A model generated the notes under the pieces. That model worked only from the letters and a program-made list of their open reading frames with translations. It searched no databases and was not told the DNA's origin. From the NCBI RefSeq assembly GCF_020404405.1, contig NZ_JAIZDA010000002.1, positions 124,001 through 188,000 on the forward strand: DNA of 64,000 nucleotides, given 5' to 3'. The position numbers were made by a program, and so were the translations under genes. This document shows positions 62,605 to 64,000 of this stretch, piece after piece. How positions within the stretch are numbered: position 1 is the first letter of the stretch; the number at the start of each line of letters is the position of its first letter. This DNA is from Novosphingobium sp. FKTRR1 (GTDB lineage Bacteria > Pseudomonadota > Alphaproteobacteria > Sphingomonadales > Sphingomonadaceae).

Positions 62605-63584
62605 TGGCATGGTTCGCGTTTCGCCGGGCCCGCACAGGTGCGGACCCCGCGCCCCGACACCAGTGGACACCCTCTGACCGGCGGCTGCGGATGATCCTGA
62701 CGCCCGAGGGCGTCAGCGTGCCGCTGATTGTTGCCTCGCGCGGCGCGCGTGCGGCGGCCCTGCTGATCGACCTGTTCCTGATCTCCGCGACGATGATTGC
62801 CACCACGCTGCTGCTGATCTGGCTGGGCGCGGGAATGTCGACAATCCGCGATGCGAACAAGGAATCGGCGCTGGGCCGCGCGATTCAGGCGCTGATCGTG
62901 TTGTGGTTCATCGCGATGTTCCTGTTCCGCAACGTGTGGTTCATCTGGTTCGAGCTTGGCCCGCGCGGCGCCACGCCGGGCAAGCGCATCGTCGGCATCC
63001 GCGTCGCCGGGCGCGCCTCCGATGGTGGCGGCGGACGGCTGACGACCGAGGCGGTGATCGCGCGCAACCTGCTGCGCGACATCGAATTGCTGCTGCCGCT
63101 GACGTTCATCATCGGCGCGGTTTCGGCGGGAACCGATGTGGAACTGGCCGGTTGGGCGGGCGCACTATGGTTCGCCATCTTTGCGCTGTTCCCGTTCTTC
63201 AACCGCGACGGGCTGCGCTGCGGCGACGTGATCGCGGGAACCTGGGTGGTCGAGGCACCCCGCCGCAAGCTGGCGCAAGCGCTGTCGGTCAGCGCAGCGG
63301 CCACCGCTGGCCGCAGCACCACCACCGGCGCGCAGTACCACTTTGCCGAGGCTGAACTGGCGATCTATGGCGAATACGAGTTGCAGGTTCTCGAACAAGT
63401 GCTGCGCGACAACCGCCCCGAAGCGCTGGCCGAGGTGGCGGCGGCGATCTGTCGCAAGATCGGCTGGAACGCGGGCAGCGGCGACGAACGTGCCTTTCTC
63501 GACGCTTATTACACCCAGCTACGGGCCCGACTGGAAAGCGGCATGCGGTTCGGCAAGCGCAAGGCCAGCAAGTTCGACGGGTGA
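62604..63584 (+). CDS. RDD family membrane protein
   Basis: A 326-residue protein with an RDD domain: helix (AAALLIDLFLISATMIATTLLLIW), then FELGPRGATPGKRIVGIRVAGR and RDIELLLPLTFIIGAVSAG. A C-terminal extension (about 230-326) is soluble and Ala/Glu-rich. It ends the operon. RDD proteins are thought to be transport or channel-like; here the role is unknown. The MITE begins 42 bases downstream. Confidence 0.86.
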   Translation: MAWFAFRRARTGADPAPRHQWTPSDRRLRMILTPEGVSVPLIVASRGARAAALLIDLFLISATMIATTLLLIWLGAGMSTIRDANKESALGRAIQALIVLWFIAMFLFRNVWFIWFELGPRGATPGKRIVGIRVAGRASDGGGGRLTTEAVIARNLLRDIELLLPLTFIIGAVSAGTDVELAGWAGALWFAIFALFPFFNRDGLRCGDVIAGTWVVEAPRRKLAQALSVSAAATAGRSTTTGAQYHFAEAELAIYGEYELQVLEQVLRDNRPEALAEVAAAICRKIGWNAGSGDERAFLDAYYTQLRARLESGMRFGKRKASKFDG

Positions 63585-63625
63585 ATGAAACGGGGCCGCG
63601 CAACCGCAACGGCCCCGGCAATCTA

Positions 63626-63889
63626 GGTCGTAAACTCATAAATGGCGCCTTCGAGGCACCCGAACGGCGAAGATATCGGACGGAAGCGACCGCCGGGAAG
63701 GCTGGTTGCCTTTCCAAGGTTGCTTTCGTTCGAGATCGAAGCCGTTCGGGTGTCCCTTCGGGATTTGACCAAAACGGCCCATTGCAGCGTCGGAAAGGCT
63801 TGAGATATCGACATATCCCTGCGCCTTCCCTCCTTGCACTGAGCCGTTTTGCCTCAAACCTCGAAGGCGCGATTTATGAGTTTACGACC
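63626..63889. mobile_element. Miniature inverted-repeat element (MITE), 264 bp, IS5-like ends
   Basis: Terminal inverted repeats of 31 bases (63626-63656 and 63859-63889) agree at 30 of 31 positions and begin GGTCGTAAACTCATAAA. TA flanks both sides (63624-63625 and 63890-63891), giving a TA duplication inside CTAG. No transposase is encoded. Two internal hairpin regions (63657-63752 and 63764-63858) fill the interior. The ends recall the IS427 group of the IS5 family, which is an inference from memory. Confidence 0.85.
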
Positions 63890-63892
63890 TAG

Positions 63893-64000
63893 TCAGTTAC
63901 GCCATTTCCATGAACGCAACAGTGTCGAGCCCATCTGATGGCGGTACTTCGCCCGCTCGGCCGACGCCGCTTCCATCTGCGCATTGGTCGACTGCATGAA
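63893..64000 (-). CDS. Partial open frame at the right edge
   Basis: A frame of 35 codons runs leftward from the window edge to TGA at 63895-63893, one base beyond the TA duplication of the MITE. The sequence contains MQSTNAQMEAASAERAKYRH and ends RSWKWRN. I recognise no family. It may be the C-terminus of a real gene lying to the right, or chance; it is too short to decide. Confidence 0.35.
   Translation of the reverse strand, partial: FMQSTNAQMEAASAERAKYRHQMGSTLLRSWKWRN

Noticed and set aside
63626..63889. Complete IS with transposase
   Set aside because: Only 264 bases with no credible coding frame; it is a non-autonomous element.

Overview
This is a GC-rich chromosomal segment of an alphaproteobacterium, most likely a sphingomonad (Novosphingobium/Sphingomonas-like). 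The assignment rests on the secB-timA-mltA-smrA block, dnaA next to rpsT, the EcfG/PhyR/NepR general stress system, several small secreted families frequent in sphingomonads (DUF6491, CC_3452-like, UrcA), and the DUF4129-DUF4350-MoxR-DUF58-SpoIIM-RDD operon. Nearly all of the window is core genome. No rRNA, tRNA, CRISPR array, prophage or complete insertion sequence was seen.

Layout. 0.0-5.9 kb: end of coaBC, dut, then leftward purT, a DUF4136 lipoprotein, trpS, murJ and secB. 6.3-8.9 kb: timA-like, mltA and smrA rightward, meeting dapE and a GST-like gene (8.9-10.7 kb). 10.9-12.8 kb: a membrane GGDEF-EAL protein. 12.9-16.3 kb: leftward rpmH-rnpA-yidD-yidC-engB. 16.8-20.2 kb: an exported methyltransferase, a universal stress protein, a HAD hydrolase and a LysR regulator divergent from scoAB (20.2-21.6 kb). 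21.7-29.3 kb: a second GST, a low-GC membrane-protein gene, an ABM monooxygenase, aroC, an enoyl-CoA hydratase, a DctA/GltP-type symporter, the DUF6491-nth-dapB group, and the small envelope proteins including glsB.

29.5-33.4 kb: an OmpA-family porin and the general stress response core, with ecfG leftward and phyR then nepR rightward, followed by convergent csbD. Motifs matching the EcfG promoter consensus (GGAAC-N16-CGTT) lie upstream of nepR and csbD (exact), and of glsB and ecfG (one base off). This points to local autoregulation and a small linked regulon. 33.6-37.3 kb: a class III sirtuin, a MoeB/ThiF enzyme, dnaA and rpsT. 37.5-43.4 kb: a cytochrome P450, hemH, a Tat-exported molybdenum hydroxylase subunit and an Mrp/ApbC carrier, a run of cofactor-related genes. 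43.5-51.2 kb: envelope quality control (hflK, hflC, a DegP-type protease), then rsgA, a class A PBP and msrB. 51.2-54.2 kb: small secreted or membrane proteins and an HxlR regulator with a palindromic upstream region. 54.3-57.1 kb: a metallophosphoesterase, a membrane-anchored dihaem cytochrome c and pheA. 57.2-63.6 kb: a tightly overlapping six-gene MoxR operon.

The right edge carries a 264-bp miniature inverted-repeat element (31-bp terminal repeats, TA duplication, two internal hairpin regions, no transposase). Five intergenic spacers carry short perfect or near-perfect tandem duplications. The items most worth following are the rearranged EcfG locus with its promoters, the MITE, the regulatory palindromes at scoAB, the P450 and hxlR, a strong leftward terminator 250 bases past the methyltransferase gene, and the low-GC orphan gene near 22.6 kb.
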